Notes: generated by a model from the sequence alone, not told the origin. A stretch of DNA of 64,000 nucleotides from CAZFOB01 sp964520325 (GCA_964520325.1 CAZFOB010000003.1:124001-188000), one strand, 5' to 3'; numbered from the stretch's first letter, positions 25,350-34,531 are shown. Translations and numbers: made by a program.

Positions 25350-26567
25350 ATGGGGATCTTCCGAACGATCCGCTCTGCCGCGCGCTTCCGCGGTCTGGAA
25401 GGTGACCGCGTCGGCCGCCGCCTCGACCGCGCGGCATCCGTCAACGATCTGCGCGCGATGGCGAAAAGGCGGCTGCCCGGTGGCGTGTTCGACTACATCG
25501 ACGGAGCCGCCGAGGATGAGCGCACGCTCGCTCGCAACGCAGAAGCTTTCGCGAAGGTGACATTCCGTCCGCGCGTCCTGCGCGACGTGAGCGCCGTCGA
25601 CACCACCACGACGTTGCTCGGCCGCCCGTTGCCTTTCCCGCTCGCTTTTGGCCCGACCGGCTTCGGACGCATCGCCGACCCGCAGGGTGAGCTCGCCGTC
25701 GCGCGCGCCGCCGCCCGGGCGAACATCCCGTACTCGCTCTCGACACTCGGCACCCGTTCGATCGAAGAGGTCGCGTCGGTCAACGGTGGACGTAAGTGGT
25801 TTCAGGTCTACGTGTGGAAGGACCGCGGTCTGGTCAAGGAGATGATCGACCGTGCGAAGTCTTCCCAGTACGAAGCGCTGATGCTCACTGTTGATACCGC
25901 CGTGCTCGGCAAACGGGACCGCGACGTCCGGCGCGGGTTCTCGCTGCCGCCGAAGCTTGGCTTCGACACGATCATCGAAAGCGTGCTGCACCCCGGATGG
26001 ACGTGGCGCTTCATCCGTGCAGAACCGATCATGTTCGCGAATGTCGTCGGCCGCGAGAACATCGATGGCTCGACAGCGGTGGCGCTCGCCGACTTCATGA
26101 GCACGCAGATGGACGCGAGCCTGTCGTGGAGCGACGTCGAGTGGATGCGATCGGTGTGGGACGGCCCGATCATCATCAAGGGCATCCAAACCGTGGAGGA
26201 CGCCGTACTCGCGGCCGACGCAGGCGTCGAGGTCGTCTCGCTGAGCAATCACGGCGGACGACAGCTCGACTCGGCCCCCGCGATCCTCGACCTCGTGGCT
26301 CCCGTCGCCGACGCCGTCGGCCACCGCGTCGAGATCATCTGCGACGGCGGTGTGCGGCGGGGGAGCGACATCGTGAAGGCCGTGTGCCTCGGAGCGCGCG
26401 CATGCACGGTCGGACGCGCATACTTCTACGCACTCGGAGCCGCCGGCGAACGTGGCGTGGACCACGTGATCAAGCTGCTTGAGTCCGACGTCCGCCGCAC
26501 GATGGCACTCATCGGCGCGAGTAGCGTCGCCGAGCTGTCACGAGATCTGGTCAGTCAGGGGGCCTAG
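25350..26567 (+). CDS. FMN-dependent alpha-hydroxyacid dehydrogenase (LldD/lactate oxidase type)
   Basis: A 405-residue TIM-barrel flavoprotein. FDYIDGAAEDERTLARN opens the barrel and ALMLTVDTAVLGKRDRDVR follows the central strands. The catalytic and FMN residues sit in SLSNHGGRQLDSAPA, and CDGGVRRGSDIVKAVCLGA with AYFYALGAAGE closes the phosphate site. It oxidises L-2-hydroxyacids such as lactate. An LldD-like enzyme in a mycofactocin locus would be called MftD, but no mycofactocin genes are near. ATG 25350 follows CATCAGGTG. Confidence 0.9.
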   Translation: MGIFRTIRSAARFRGLEGDRVGRRLDRAASVNDLRAMAKRRLPGGVFDYIDGAAEDERTLARNAEAFAKVTFRPRVLRDVSAVDTTTTLLGRPLPFPLAFGPTGFGRIADPQGELAVARAAARANIPYSLSTLGTRSIEEVASVNGGRKWFQVYVWKDRGLVKEMIDRAKSSQYEALMLTVDTAVLGKRDRDVRRGFSLPPKLGFDTIIESVLHPGWTWRFIRAEPIMFANVVGRENIDGSTAVALADFMSTQMDASLSWSDVEWMRSVWDGPIIIKGIQTVEDAVLAADAGVEVVSLSNHGGRQLDSAPAILDLVAPVADAVGHRVEIICDGGVRRGSDIVKAVCLGARACTVGRAYFYALGAAGERGVDHVIKLLESDVRRTMALIGASSVAELSRDLVSQGA

Positions 26568-26704
26568 CGCCAAGCGACTTGGGCCAGCCTGGTGTGAGTC
26601 CAGTTTCCATGGCCGCTTCTCGCGGTCTTTCTCGCGGGGATGAAAGAGACGCCTATTCTAGGTCAGGCGGCCCAGCTATCGGAGCTCGTCCAGCCGAAGC
26701 GGCG

Positions 26705-28036
26705 TCAGGCAACAGCATAGATACGCCAAACATCGGGAACGCCCTTGAGGTCGTGTGTCCCCCGGTCTTCGAAGTCGATCCCGGACCCAACAACGAGATC
26801 TTTGACCGTGCTCGAGACGAAGGTCTCGCCTGCTCCAGCCATGGAGGAGACGCGTGCTCCGATGTGGACTGCTATCCCGCCTATATCGTTCCCGCGCACC
26901 TCAACCTCTCCCGTGTGCGCTCCGGCTCGGATGTCGATCCCGATCTTCTTGAGTTCGACGTGTAGCTCGGACGCGCAACGGACGGCGCGTGCAGGCCCGT
27001 CGAACGTCGCGAGCACGCCATCTCCGGCCGAGCTGACGTACCGCCCACGGAAACGTTCGAGCTCACGACGGACGAGAGCATCGTGTTCGTCGAGGAGTTC
27101 GCGCCATCGTGCGTCGCCGAGTCGCGCGGCGACCTCAGTTGATCCGACTATGTCGGTGTAGAGCACCGTCGCGAGGACTCGATCGTCGAGGGCTGTGGCA
27201 CCTCGAGTACCGGTGAAGAAGGCTTCGATCTCGCCGAGCGTCCAGTCGACATCCTGTGCCCAGAACACACCCCAAGGGCCCCGACGCTCGATATACCGGG
27301 CGCCGGGGATCTTCTCGGCGAGATAACGGCCGTGCTCGACCCGAACGAATGGGACCTCGTCGTGCGCGATGACAAGCGTTGGTGCCTTGATCAACGGCAC
27401 AACGCTGCGAGCGTCCCACAAAGCAAAGTTCTGTCTCTCGTTGAAGGCGTAACTCAGCGTGAGTCGCTCAAGTCGAGCGAACCAATCTCGCTCTCGCTCG
27501 TCGATCGCGATATCCGGCGCCATGTAATCGAGGTTGCGGCCGCTTCCCCAATTCTCCGTAAGCGCCTTGGTGAAACTCGCAAAGGCACGTTTAGGAAAAC
27601 CCCACGGGCAGTCATGGTCGCGTTGAAGGAACGCAAAGCCATTCAGGATCGCGAGACTATGGATCCTCTCGGGGAACGCGGCTGCGAAGAACATCGTGGT
27701 CGGTGTGGATGCCTCGTGCGTGAACACCGCGGCTCGCTCCGATCCAACAGCATCGAGCACGGATCGGATATCCATGGACATCTCCTCCGGCGTAGCACTG
27801 GTATTCGACGAGACCGGGTCGGACACTCCCGTACCTCGCGGGTTGAGGACGATGAGGCGAGAGAACGAAGCCAGACGACGGAGGTAGCGCTCGATCGGCG
27901 GGTGGTCCCAAATGGCGTCGAGGTTCCATCGGCCGAAGTACGGAACGAAGAACAGGTCGATCGAACCGTTACCCACGACTTGGTACGCGACCTTTCCGTC
28001 CGGACCATCAACGAAGTGTGTTGCTGGCTGCTTCAC
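26705..28036 (-). CDS. Hydrolase-like domain fused to class III adenylate cyclase domain, degenerate residues
   Basis: A 443-residue two-domain protein. Residues 10-275 have an alpha/beta-hydrolase fold (LIVLNPRGTGVSDP, AAFPERIHSLAILNGF, APTLVIAHDEVPF), but the nucleophile elbow is replaced by THEASTP, with neither the Ser nor the Gly residues. Residues 285-443 are a class III cyclase: metal Asp295 (YTDIVGST) and Asp339 (SAGDG) are present, but the substrate-specifying Lys before GDG is Ser335. Such fusions are common in Actinobacteria. This copy looks like a sensor or altered-substrate enzyme rather than a standard cAMP maker. GTG 28036 is the chosen start. Confidence 0.85.
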   Translation of the reverse strand: MKQPATHFVDGPDGKVAYQVVGNGSIDLFFVPYFGRWNLDAIWDHPPIERYLRRLASFSRLIVLNPRGTGVSDPVSSNTSATPEEMSMDIRSVLDAVGSERAAVFTHEASTPTTMFFAAAFPERIHSLAILNGFAFLQRDHDCPWGFPKRAFASFTKALTENWGSGRNLDYMAPDIAIDERERDWFARLERLTLSYAFNERQNFALWDARSVVPLIKAPTLVIAHDEVPFVRVEHGRYLAEKIPGARYIERRGPWGVFWAQDVDWTLGEIEAFFTGTRGATALDDRVLATVLYTDIVGSTEVAARLGDARWRELLDEHDALVRRELERFRGRYVSSAGDGVLATFDGPARAVRCASELHVELKKIGIDIRAGAHTGEVEVRGNDIGGIAVHIGARVSSMAGAGETFVSSTVKDLVVGSGIDFEDRGTHDLKGVPDVWRIYAVA

Positions 28037-28270
28037 GTACCGACAGTAGCCAACCGATGCGTAGACCGGAGGAGGCAGCACGAAAGGCCATGGGCACCAC
28101 GAACGTCCACCCAGGCCAGGCTGCCGAAGTTTCGCGACAGTCAATCGACGTGCATCTCGGTCCGATAGCCCATCTCGTCGGCGTCGTCCGTCGTTACCGG
28201 CCTGCTGCTGCAGATGGATAGCGCCGCGAGAGACAATGTCGGCTCCATCGTCGGCTGAGGAGAACAAGGG

Positions 28271-30112
28271 ATGACGAGCGAGATCCGGGCACCGGGCCCA
28301 ACGGAGTCGAAGCCAGGTGACCTCGGGTTCGATCCCGACGCGCTGCGTGCGAAGTACCGCCAGGAGCGTGACAAGCGGGTCCGCACAGACGGCAATGAAC
28401 AGTACGTCGAAGTCAGTGGTGCGTTCGCTCACTACGTCGAAGACCCATACGTCGAACCGGGGTTCACTCGTGAGCCGCTCACCGACGAGGTCGAGGTGGT
28501 CGTGATCGGTGGCGGCTTCGGCGGGCTGCTCGCGGGCGCGCGTTTGCGCGAAGCCGGCGTCGAGGACGTCCGGATCATCGAACGAGGTGGCGACTTCGGC
28601 GGCACTTGGTACTGGAACCGCTACCCGGGGGCGATGTGCGATGTGGAGTCCTACATCTACATGCCTTTGCTCGAAGAGCTCGGGTACGTCCCATCGGAGA
28701 AATACGCGCGAGCGCCCGAGATCCTCGCCCACAGCAACGCGATCGGAGAGAAGTACGACCTCTACGACAACGCCTGCTTCCAAACGGAAGTGACCGAGAT
28801 GCGCTGGGACGAGGACAGCGCGCGCTGGGTCATCTCGACGAACCGTGGCGATCGTATGAAGGCGCATTTCGTGTGCATGCCGACCGGTCCGCTCAATCGA
28901 CCGAAGCTGCCCGGGATCCCGGGGATCGATTCGTTCAAGGGCCACTCGTTCCACACCAGCCGCTGGGACTACGCGTACACCGGCGGCGATTCCAACGGGA
29001 ACCTCACGGGCCTTCGCGGCAAGCGCGTAGGCATCATCGGCACCGGGGCGACGTCCGTGCAGTGCGTGCCGCACCTCGGCGAGGCGGCCGAGCACCTGTA
29101 CGTCTTCCAGCGGACTCCGTCGTCGATCGACGTGCGTGCCAACCGACCCACCGAACCAGAGTGGGCAGAGACCCTCGCGGAGGGCTGGCACAAGCATCGG
29201 ATGGACAACTTCAACATCCTCGTTTCCGGCGGGTTTCAGGAAGAGGATCTGGTCAGCGACGGCTGGACCGACATCATCCGCACCCTGCTTGTCATGGTGC
29301 GGCAAGACGAAGGCGCGGTTGTCGACGCAGACAGCCTCATGAAGACGATGGAGCTCGCCGACTTCCAGAAGATGGAGCAGGTCCGTGCGCGTGTCGACTC
29401 GATCGTGCAGGACGAGACGACCGCAGAGTCACTCAAGCCCTACTACCGACAGTTCTGCAAGCGCCCGTGCTTCCACGACGAATACCTCGATACCTACAAT
29501 CGGCCAAACGTGACGCTCGTCGACACGTTGGGTGAGGGCGTTGAGCGGATCTCCGAGAAAGGCGTCGTCTTCGACGGCGTCGAGTACGAGATCGACTGCC
29601 TGATCTACGCCACCGGCTTCGAGGTTGGCACAGACTACACGCGGCGAGCCGGCTACGAGCTGTACGGGAGAGGCGGCGTGACTCTCACGCAGAAGTGGTC
29701 TGAGGGCATCCGGACGTTGCACGGCATGCACAGTCGCGGCTTCCCGAACTGCTTCATCATGGGCCCGCAGCAGGGCGGATTCACCGTGAACTTCCCACAC
29801 ATGCTCGATGAGCAGAGCAAGCACATCGCCTACCTGATCAAACACGCCATCGATCAGAACATCGCGACGATGGAGGTCTCAGAGGAGGCCGAGGCGGGCT
29901 GGGTCGACACGATCATGCAAGCTTCAGGTTTTGGGCGAGAGTTCCTCAAGGAGTGCACGCCCGGCTATTACAACAACGAAGGCATGGTCTCCGAGAGAGC
30001 CGCCCAGAACGGGTTCTACGGTGGTGGCTCGGTCGCGTTCTTCCAGATCCTGCATGAGTGGCGCGCCGAGGGCGAGCTGCGCGGCCTTGAGCTGGGAGCA
30101 GTCGTCGACTAG
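28271..30112 (+). CDS. Baeyer-Villiger-type flavin monooxygenase
   Basis: A 613-residue FAD/NADPH monooxygenase. The FAD motif is VVVIGGGFGGLLAGARL (about residues 75-92), the BVMO fingerprint FKGHSFHTSRWD is intact, and the NADPH motif is VGIIGTGATSVQCVP. A DCLIYATGFEVGTDY stretch and a late GPQQGGFTVNFPHML motif follow, typical of cyclohexanone-type and steroid/terpenoid BVMOs. It inserts oxygen next to a ketone to form esters or lactones. The roughly 70-residue N-terminal extension is common in this subgroup. GAGGAGAAC precedes ATG 28271. Confidence 0.92.
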   Translation: MTSEIRAPGPTESKPGDLGFDPDALRAKYRQERDKRVRTDGNEQYVEVSGAFAHYVEDPYVEPGFTREPLTDEVEVVVIGGGFGGLLAGARLREAGVEDVRIIERGGDFGGTWYWNRYPGAMCDVESYIYMPLLEELGYVPSEKYARAPEILAHSNAIGEKYDLYDNACFQTEVTEMRWDEDSARWVISTNRGDRMKAHFVCMPTGPLNRPKLPGIPGIDSFKGHSFHTSRWDYAYTGGDSNGNLTGLRGKRVGIIGTGATSVQCVPHLGEAAEHLYVFQRTPSSIDVRANRPTEPEWAETLAEGWHKHRMDNFNILVSGGFQEEDLVSDGWTDIIRTLLVMVRQDEGAVVDADSLMKTMELADFQKMEQVRARVDSIVQDETTAESLKPYYRQFCKRPCFHDEYLDTYNRPNVTLVDTLGEGVERISEKGVVFDGVEYEIDCLIYATGFEVGTDYTRRAGYELYGRGGVTLTQKWSEGIRTLHGMHSRGFPNCFIMGPQQGGFTVNFPHMLDEQSKHIAYLIKHAIDQNIATMEVSEEAEAGWVDTIMQASGFGREFLKECTPGYYNNEGMVSERAAQNGFYGGGSVAFFQILHEWRAEGELRGLELGAVVD

Positions 30113-30300
30113 CTCGAGACGCGCGCCCGCGAGAAGGCGCCCGCCGGTGTCTGCCTGACGCGACAGCGCGATCGTGGCAATAGGAGCGGCAAGAAGCGCC
30201 CTCGCGACCGAAGGGGAGGCCATGCTCGCGGCGGACCCCGAGCTCTTACAGAAAACCCTTTAAGGCCGTTCGTGCAAGAGCTGTGGCATCATCTGGCAGG

Positions 30301-31221
30301 ATGGGCGCGAAAACCACAGAACCGACGCGTGTTTATCAGAACCACCACCTCGATTCGACACGGTGGGAAGGATTCGTTCCCCGTCCGGACGACATCGTCA
30401 TCTCCACGTCGTATAAAGCCGGCACGACGTGGACGCAGCGCATCGTCAGCCTCCTGATACTCGGCCCCGGCCCCCTTCCTCCCGGCGGACTGAACAACGT
30501 ATCGCCCTGGATCGACGCTCGATTCTTCGAGCCGACAGAGCCGATGTACGCACGGCTCGAGGAGCAGACGCACAGGCGCTTCGTCAAGAGTCACCTGGCT
30601 TTCGACGCCATCCCGTACTGGGACGACGTCCGTTACATCTGTGTCGGACGCGACACGCGCGATGTGTTCATGTCGGTGTTCAATCACTATTCCGCATACA
30701 CCGACTTCATGTACCAGTTGCTCGCGACGGGAGATCCGGTCGGCGGACCGATGCCGCGTTGTCCGGACGACCCACGCGAGCTCTGGGCTGAATGGATCAC
30801 GACGCCGTCGTTTCCGTGGGAGAGCGACGGCTCGCCGTGGTGGTCACACCACTACCACGTCGAGTCGTTCTGGAAGAAGCGTCATCTGCGCAACGTCCTC
30901 CTCGTGCACTACGCGGACATGAAGGCCGATCTGGAAGGTGAGATGCGACGGATCGCCGATTTCCTCGGTGTCGAGATCGACGAGTCGATGTGGCCTGGGC
31001 TCGTCCACGGTGCGCAGTTCGAGACGATGAAGGCAGAGGCGAAGGAGACCACCAGGATGGAGATGATCTTCGAGGGGGGCGCCGAGCGCTTCTTCTTCAA
31101 GGGAACCAACGGTCGCTGGCGGGACGTGCTCACGCCTGAGGACCTCGCGCTTTACGAGAAAGCCGCGTCGAAGCTCGAACCCGAGTTGCGACGCTGGCTC
31201 GAGGGCGGCCGACTCCCGTAG
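30301..31221 (+). CDS. Sulfotransferase
   Basis: A 306-residue cytosolic-type sulfotransferase. The 5'-phosphosulfate loop is STSYKAGTTWTQRI, the 3'-phosphate region reads YICVGRDTRDVFMSVFNHYS, and a C-terminal FFFKGTNGRWRDVLTPEDLA matches the conserved KG-x-x-G-x-WK-type element. HHYHVESFWKKRHLRN lies in the middle. It transfers sulfate from PAPS to a hydroxyl or amine; acceptor unknown. It is 188 bases downstream of the monooxygenase in the same direction, and a hydroxylated or lactonised terpenoid or lipid is a possible acceptor (inference). Confidence 0.88.
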   Translation: MGAKTTEPTRVYQNHHLDSTRWEGFVPRPDDIVISTSYKAGTTWTQRIVSLLILGPGPLPPGGLNNVSPWIDARFFEPTEPMYARLEEQTHRRFVKSHLAFDAIPYWDDVRYICVGRDTRDVFMSVFNHYSAYTDFMYQLLATGDPVGGPMPRCPDDPRELWAEWITTPSFPWESDGSPWWSHHYHVESFWKKRHLRNVLLVHYADMKADLEGEMRRIADFLGVEIDESMWPGLVHGAQFETMKAEAKETTRMEMIFEGGAERFFFKGTNGRWRDVLTPEDLALYEKAASKLEPELRRWLEGGRLP

Positions 31222-31280
31222 CCCCGGTTAGTGCGCCGTGGTGCCGGTTAGTACGCCGTGGTGCCCGTTAGTACGCCGTG
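31221..31280. repeat. 20-bp tandem repeat, three copies, at convergent gene ends
   Basis: Copies at 31221-31240, 31241-31260 and 31261-31280 have consensus GTGCCGGTTAGTACGCCGTG, differing at a few bases. Each contains, on the minus strand, CACGGCGTACTAA, i.e. the last codons and stop of the metalloprotease gene. The copy at 31261-31280 supplies the functional TAA at 31270-31268; the others lie beyond it. It looks like a slipped duplication of the 3' end. Confidence 0.85.
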
Positions 31281-31942
31281 GTGAAGGTGTGCAGGTCGTG
31301 TGTGTGGAGCGAGCGCTGACGGGCCGTTCCGACGTAGTGCGTGGCGCACATCGTCGCTTGGCCCGAGGTGTTCCCACAGATCAGGGAGCCGAGCCCGACA
31401 CCGGGATCGTCGTAGTGGAGCGACCAGCCCGTGGCGTGTCCGAACTCGTGCGTCGCGATCGAGGTCAGATCCGGCCGTCCGGCAGGGACGGTCTTCGACG
31501 TCCCCGTGTACCAGTCCTCGGCCGAGTCGAAGAGCGTGACGAAGCGGACCAGCATGCTGCCCGAGCGGCAGAGGAAGGTCGTTGCGAGGTTGTGACCCCT
31601 TCCGTCGAGCTTGCCTTTGTAGACCAGGTTCTTGCCCCGGTCCTTCGCATCGCACGCGTTGCGTGACAGCGCGCTTGTGCCGATCCGGACGTAGTTAAGG
31701 GACGTTCCGGCGTTGTCCCACGCCTTGGCGCCTTCGAAGACGCGGCTCAGCCACACCCCGCTGATCGTCGAGTCGTTGTAGACGGCGACGTTGCCGCGAC
31801 CGCTCGTTGCCCAAAGACCCGGGTAGAAGGGCGTCGCTTCGTGCGCCCACGCCGGGGTTGTCGCGAGGAGCGCGACGAGCACGCCGAGCATGCCGTAGAG
31901 GATGCCGTTGAGGGCTACGAGGCGATGTAGTGATCCGCGCAT
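31268..31942 (-). CDS. Secreted matrixin-like zinc metalloprotease
   Basis: A 224-residue protein with an N-terminal signal (hydrophobic GILYGMLGVLVALLATTPAWA, cleavage expected after AWA at residue 33). The zinc motif is HEFGHATGWSLH: His165, Glu166 and His169 match the metzincin pattern, but the third His is one position later (176) than HExxHxxGxxH requires. A downstream Met199 in ATMCA could be the Met-turn. Four to six Cys suggest disulfides in the exported protein. Family: M10/matrixin-like bacterial proteases. It overlaps the previous membrane-protein gene by 28 bases. Confidence 0.78.
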   Translation of the reverse strand: MRGSLHRLVALNGILYGMLGVLVALLATTPAWAHEATPFYPGLWATSGRGNVAVYNDSTISGVWLSRVFEGAKAWDNAGTSLNYVRIGTSALSRNACDAKDRGKNLVYKGKLDGRGHNLATTFLCRSGSMLVRFVTLFDSAEDWYTGTSKTVPAGRPDLTSIATHEFGHATGWSLHYDDPGVGLGSLICGNTSGQATMCATHYVGTARQRSLHTHDLHTFTTAY

Positions 31943-32295
31943 GCCTCGATCCCTTCAACGAACGAGTCGTCGATGCGGACGACGCCGATGATGCGTCCCT
32001 TCGAGCGGACGACGAACGTCCCGTTCTCGGGGCTGATGTCCTCGTAGACGGTGAAGCGCTTCTCGACGACGTCATGCACGACGCTCGTGGTGCTCCTCCT
32101 CGATGACGCCTTCTCGGCCGACCGCATGAAGCTCTGTTCGACCCAGAGGTCGCCCGTGCACTCAAGACGCGTGACCGCGTTGCTCGACGACCCCGCGTTG
32201 ACGCCGAGGAACACAACGCCCGCCCCGACCAGGAGCAGGGTGGCGACGAAGAGCGGGAGCCCTCGGCGCGAGCGGGTGCCAGATCCAGCGTCCAT
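31915..32295 (-). CDS. Unrecognised single-pass membrane or secreted protein
   Basis: A 126-residue protein of unknown family. After a basic start (MDAGSGTRSRRG) comes one hydrophobic stretch (LPLFVATLLLVGAGVVFLGV), an uncleaved signal anchor or signal peptide, then a soluble domain of about 85 residues with Cys46 and a Cys near the C-terminus. It reads like a small extracytoplasmic beta-strand domain (KRFTVYEDISPENGTFVVRS). Its 3' end overlaps the metalloprotease start by 28 bases, so the two are probably co-expressed and could act together outside the cell. Confidence 0.6.
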   Translation of the reverse strand: MDAGSGTRSRRGLPLFVATLLLVGAGVVFLGVNAGSSSNAVTRLECTGDLWVEQSFMRSAEKASSRRSTTSVVHDVVEKRFTVYEDISPENGTFVVRSKGRIIGVVRIDDSFVEGIEACADHYIAS

Positions 32296-32317
32296 ATAGA
32301 CAGAGTCGGCCGCGCGG

Positions 32318-33289
32318 TTACCAGGCGTAGGCCTCCGGTGCCGCGCCGCCCGGCCCCGGGAAGATCTCGTCGAGCGTGGCGAGTGTCTCGTCGGAGAGCG
32401 TCACCTCGAGTGAGCGCATCGCACCGTCGAGTTGCTCGAGAGTGCGCGGTCCGATGATCGGAGCCGTGACCGCCGGACGCGAGTGCAGCCACGCGAGCGC
32501 GACGTCGGCCGGTTGCTCGCCGATGTCGGCGCACAGCTTCTCGTAGCGCTCGAGTTTGTCTCTCATGCGCTCGATGCGACGCGTCACCTGCTCGCTCGCG
32601 CGCCGTCCGGTCTTGGCGCCGGCGAGGGCGCCACCGAGGATGCCGCCGCCGAGCGGGCTCCACGGGATCAGGCCCAGTCCGTAGTGCTCGCAGGCCGGGA
32701 CGACCTCGAGCTCGATCGTCCGCGCATCGAGGTGGTACAGGCTCTGCTCCGACACGAGCCCGACCGTGTTGCGACTCCTCGCGATCTCGCTGGCTTGGGC
32801 GATGTGCCATCCGGCGAAGTTGCTGCTGCCGATGTACGTGACCTTGCCTTGCGTGACGAGCGTCTCCATGGCTTGCCAGATCTCGTCCCACCGGGTGGTC
32901 CGGTCGACGTGATGCATCTGGTAGAGGTCGATGTGATCGGTCTGCATGCGGCGGAGACTCTCCTCGCACGCGCGCCGGATGTTCAGGGCGGACAGGCGCG
33001 AGTGGTTCGGCCACTCGGCCATCTGCCCGTAGACCTTCGTCGCGAGGACGACCTTGTCGCGCCGTCCGTCCCCCTGCGCGAACCACTTCCCGAGGATGTT
33101 CTCGGTCGTGCCGATGCCCTCGCTGCGGCCGTAGACGTTCGCGGTGTCGAAGAAGTTGATCCCGAGGTCGAGCGCTCGGTCCATGATCGAGAAGCTCGTG
33201 GCTTCGTCGGCCTGGGGGCCGAAGTTCATCGTGCCGAGGCAGAGCGGACTGACCTTTACGCCTGCGCGTCCGAGCTGGACGTAATCCAT
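32318..33289 (-). CDS. Aldo/keto reductase
   Basis: A 323-residue AKR with the full catalytic tetrad: Asp and Tyr in INFFDTANVYGRSEG, Lys in VVLATKVYG and His in LYQMHHVDRTT. Beta-barrel and NADPH-binding signatures SNFAGWHIAQAS, LIPWSPLGGG and PIIGPRTLEQLDGAMRSLEV are present. It belongs to the large YajO/IolS-like group with broad carbonyl substrates. It starts at ATG 33289, 10 bases downstream of the CoA transferase in the same direction, so the two likely share a transcript. Confidence 0.92.
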   Translation of the reverse strand: MDYVQLGRAGVKVSPLCLGTMNFGPQADEATSFSIMDRALDLGINFFDTANVYGRSEGIGTTENILGKWFAQGDGRRDKVVLATKVYGQMAEWPNHSRLSALNIRRACEESLRRMQTDHIDLYQMHHVDRTTRWDEIWQAMETLVTQGKVTYIGSSNFAGWHIAQASEIARSRNTVGLVSEQSLYHLDARTIELEVVPACEHYGLGLIPWSPLGGGILGGALAGAKTGRRASEQVTRRIERMRDKLERYEKLCADIGEQPADVALAWLHSRPAVTAPIIGPRTLEQLDGAMRSLEVTLSDETLATLDEIFPGPGGAAPEAYAW

Positions 33290-33299
33290 GAAGACCTCC

Positions 33300-34514
33300 C
33301 TAGATGATCTGTTGCTCCTTGAGCCGTGCGAGTTCCGTCTCGTTTACACCGAGCAGTTCGGCGTAGACCTCGGCGTTGTGCTGACCGAGCATGGGGGCCG
33401 GACCGATCTCGAGGTCCGACGCGCTGAGGTGGATCGGATTGCCGGGGACGTCGTAGGTACCGGCCTCAGGATGCGTCATCGACACGACCATGTCTCGTCC
33501 ACGCAAGTGCTCGCTCGCGAGGAGGTCACCGGTGTCGAAGACCGCGCTGCACGGCACGCCGTTGTCCTGCATGGCTGCCATGACGTCGTACTTGTCGCGT
33601 GAGACCGTCCACGCCGCGATCAGGTCGTGGACGTCGTCCCAGTTGCTCGCGCGCCAGCCCGCGCTCGCCCATTGCTCGTCACCGATGAGATCGGTGCGGT
33701 CGATGGTTTTCAGGATGCCGTCCCACATCGCGGTGTTTGTCGCGACGATGTACGCGTAGTCGTTCGGTCCTTCGCCCGCGCATCTGTAGACGTCGGCCGT
33801 CATGTACTTGAGCGGCGCTCCGCGCCGCATGGTCGGGATGCCTCCGGTGAGGTAATGCGACAGCATCGCGACGCGCGTGAAGTTCATCACTGCTTCCTGC
33901 ATCGAGAGCTCAACTCGCTGACCAACACCAGTGCGTTGCCGCTGCACGTACGCCGCGAGGATGCCGACGGCGAGATGGACGCCCGTACCGGTGTCGCCCA
34001 GCGTTACGCCGAGACGCATCGGAGCACCGTCGGCCTCGCCGTTCACGCTCATCGCACCACCCGCTGCTTGCCCGATCATGTCGAAGCTGCGGTAACTCGC
34101 GTAGGGACCCGAGTCGCCGAACCCGCGGATGCTCGCGTAGATCAATCCCGGATGCACAACCCTCAGCTCGTCGTAGCTGAGCCCGAGCCGCTCCATCGTT
34201 CCCAGTGCGAAGTTCTCGACGAGGACGTCGAACTGCGGCAGTAACTTGAGGAAGAGTTCGCGTCCTTTGTCGCTCTTGAGATCGAGCGTGACGCTGCACT
34301 TGTTGAGGTTCAACAACAGGAAGTACATCGAGTCGGTCGCCGGGCCCATGCCCATCGTCCGCCCCTGGTCGCCGCGCTTGGGGTCCTCCACCTTGATGAC
34401 ATCGGCGCCGAGGAAGGCGAGGAGCTCGGTGCAGGCGGGGCCCGCCTCGAACTGGGAGAGGTCGAGGATCCTGATGTCCGCAAGTGCGCTATCGGTCAGA
34501 TCGGCCACGCTCAC
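33300..34514 (-). CDS. Class III (CaiB/BaiF family) CoA transferase
   Basis: A 404-residue CoA transferase. It opens with RILDLSQFEAGPACTELLAFLGADVIKVEDP, the usual first domain. LNLNKCSVTLDLKSDKGREL and LVENFALGTMERLG follow, then GDTGTGVHLAVGILAAY, whose Asp is the catalytic carboxylate of the family, and the C-terminal LGQHNAEVYAELLG. It moves CoA between carboxylic acids, for example to activate bile acid, carnitine or methylated fatty acid intermediates. GTG 34514 is the start; a strong promoter region lies divergently upstream. Confidence 0.93.
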   Translation of the reverse strand: MSVADLTDSALADIRILDLSQFEAGPACTELLAFLGADVIKVEDPKRGDQGRTMGMGPATDSMYFLLLNLNKCSVTLDLKSDKGRELFLKLLPQFDVLVENFALGTMERLGLSYDELRVVHPGLIYASIRGFGDSGPYASYRSFDMIGQAAGGAMSVNGEADGAPMRLGVTLGDTGTGVHLAVGILAAYVQRQRTGVGQRVELSMQEAVMNFTRVAMLSHYLTGGIPTMRRGAPLKYMTADVYRCAGEGPNDYAYIVATNTAMWDGILKTIDRTDLIGDEQWASAGWRASNWDDVHDLIAAWTVSRDKYDVMAAMQDNGVPCSAVFDTGDLLASEHLRGRDMVVSMTHPEAGTYDVPGNPIHLSASDLEIGPAPMLGQHNAEVYAELLGVNETELARLKEQQII

Positions 34515-34531
34515 ATGGTGCCGGAAACCCC

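Noticed and set aside
26568..26704. Possible terminator hairpin between convergent genes
   Set aside because: The GTCTTTC / GAAAGAGAC stem has a bulge and poor stability; not enough to call.
28037..29305. Extended reading frame upstream of the cyclase gene
   Set aside because: Antisense to the Baeyer-Villiger monooxygenase; the real protein starts at GTG 28036.
30174..30263. 29-codon mini frame (VAIGAARSALATEGEAMLA start) before the sulfotransferase
   Set aside because: Short, weak start, no relatives recognised; the 188-base interval is otherwise empty.
31221..31280. Repeat array considered as CRISPR
   Set aside because: Repeats touch each other with no spacers and match a gene's 3' end.
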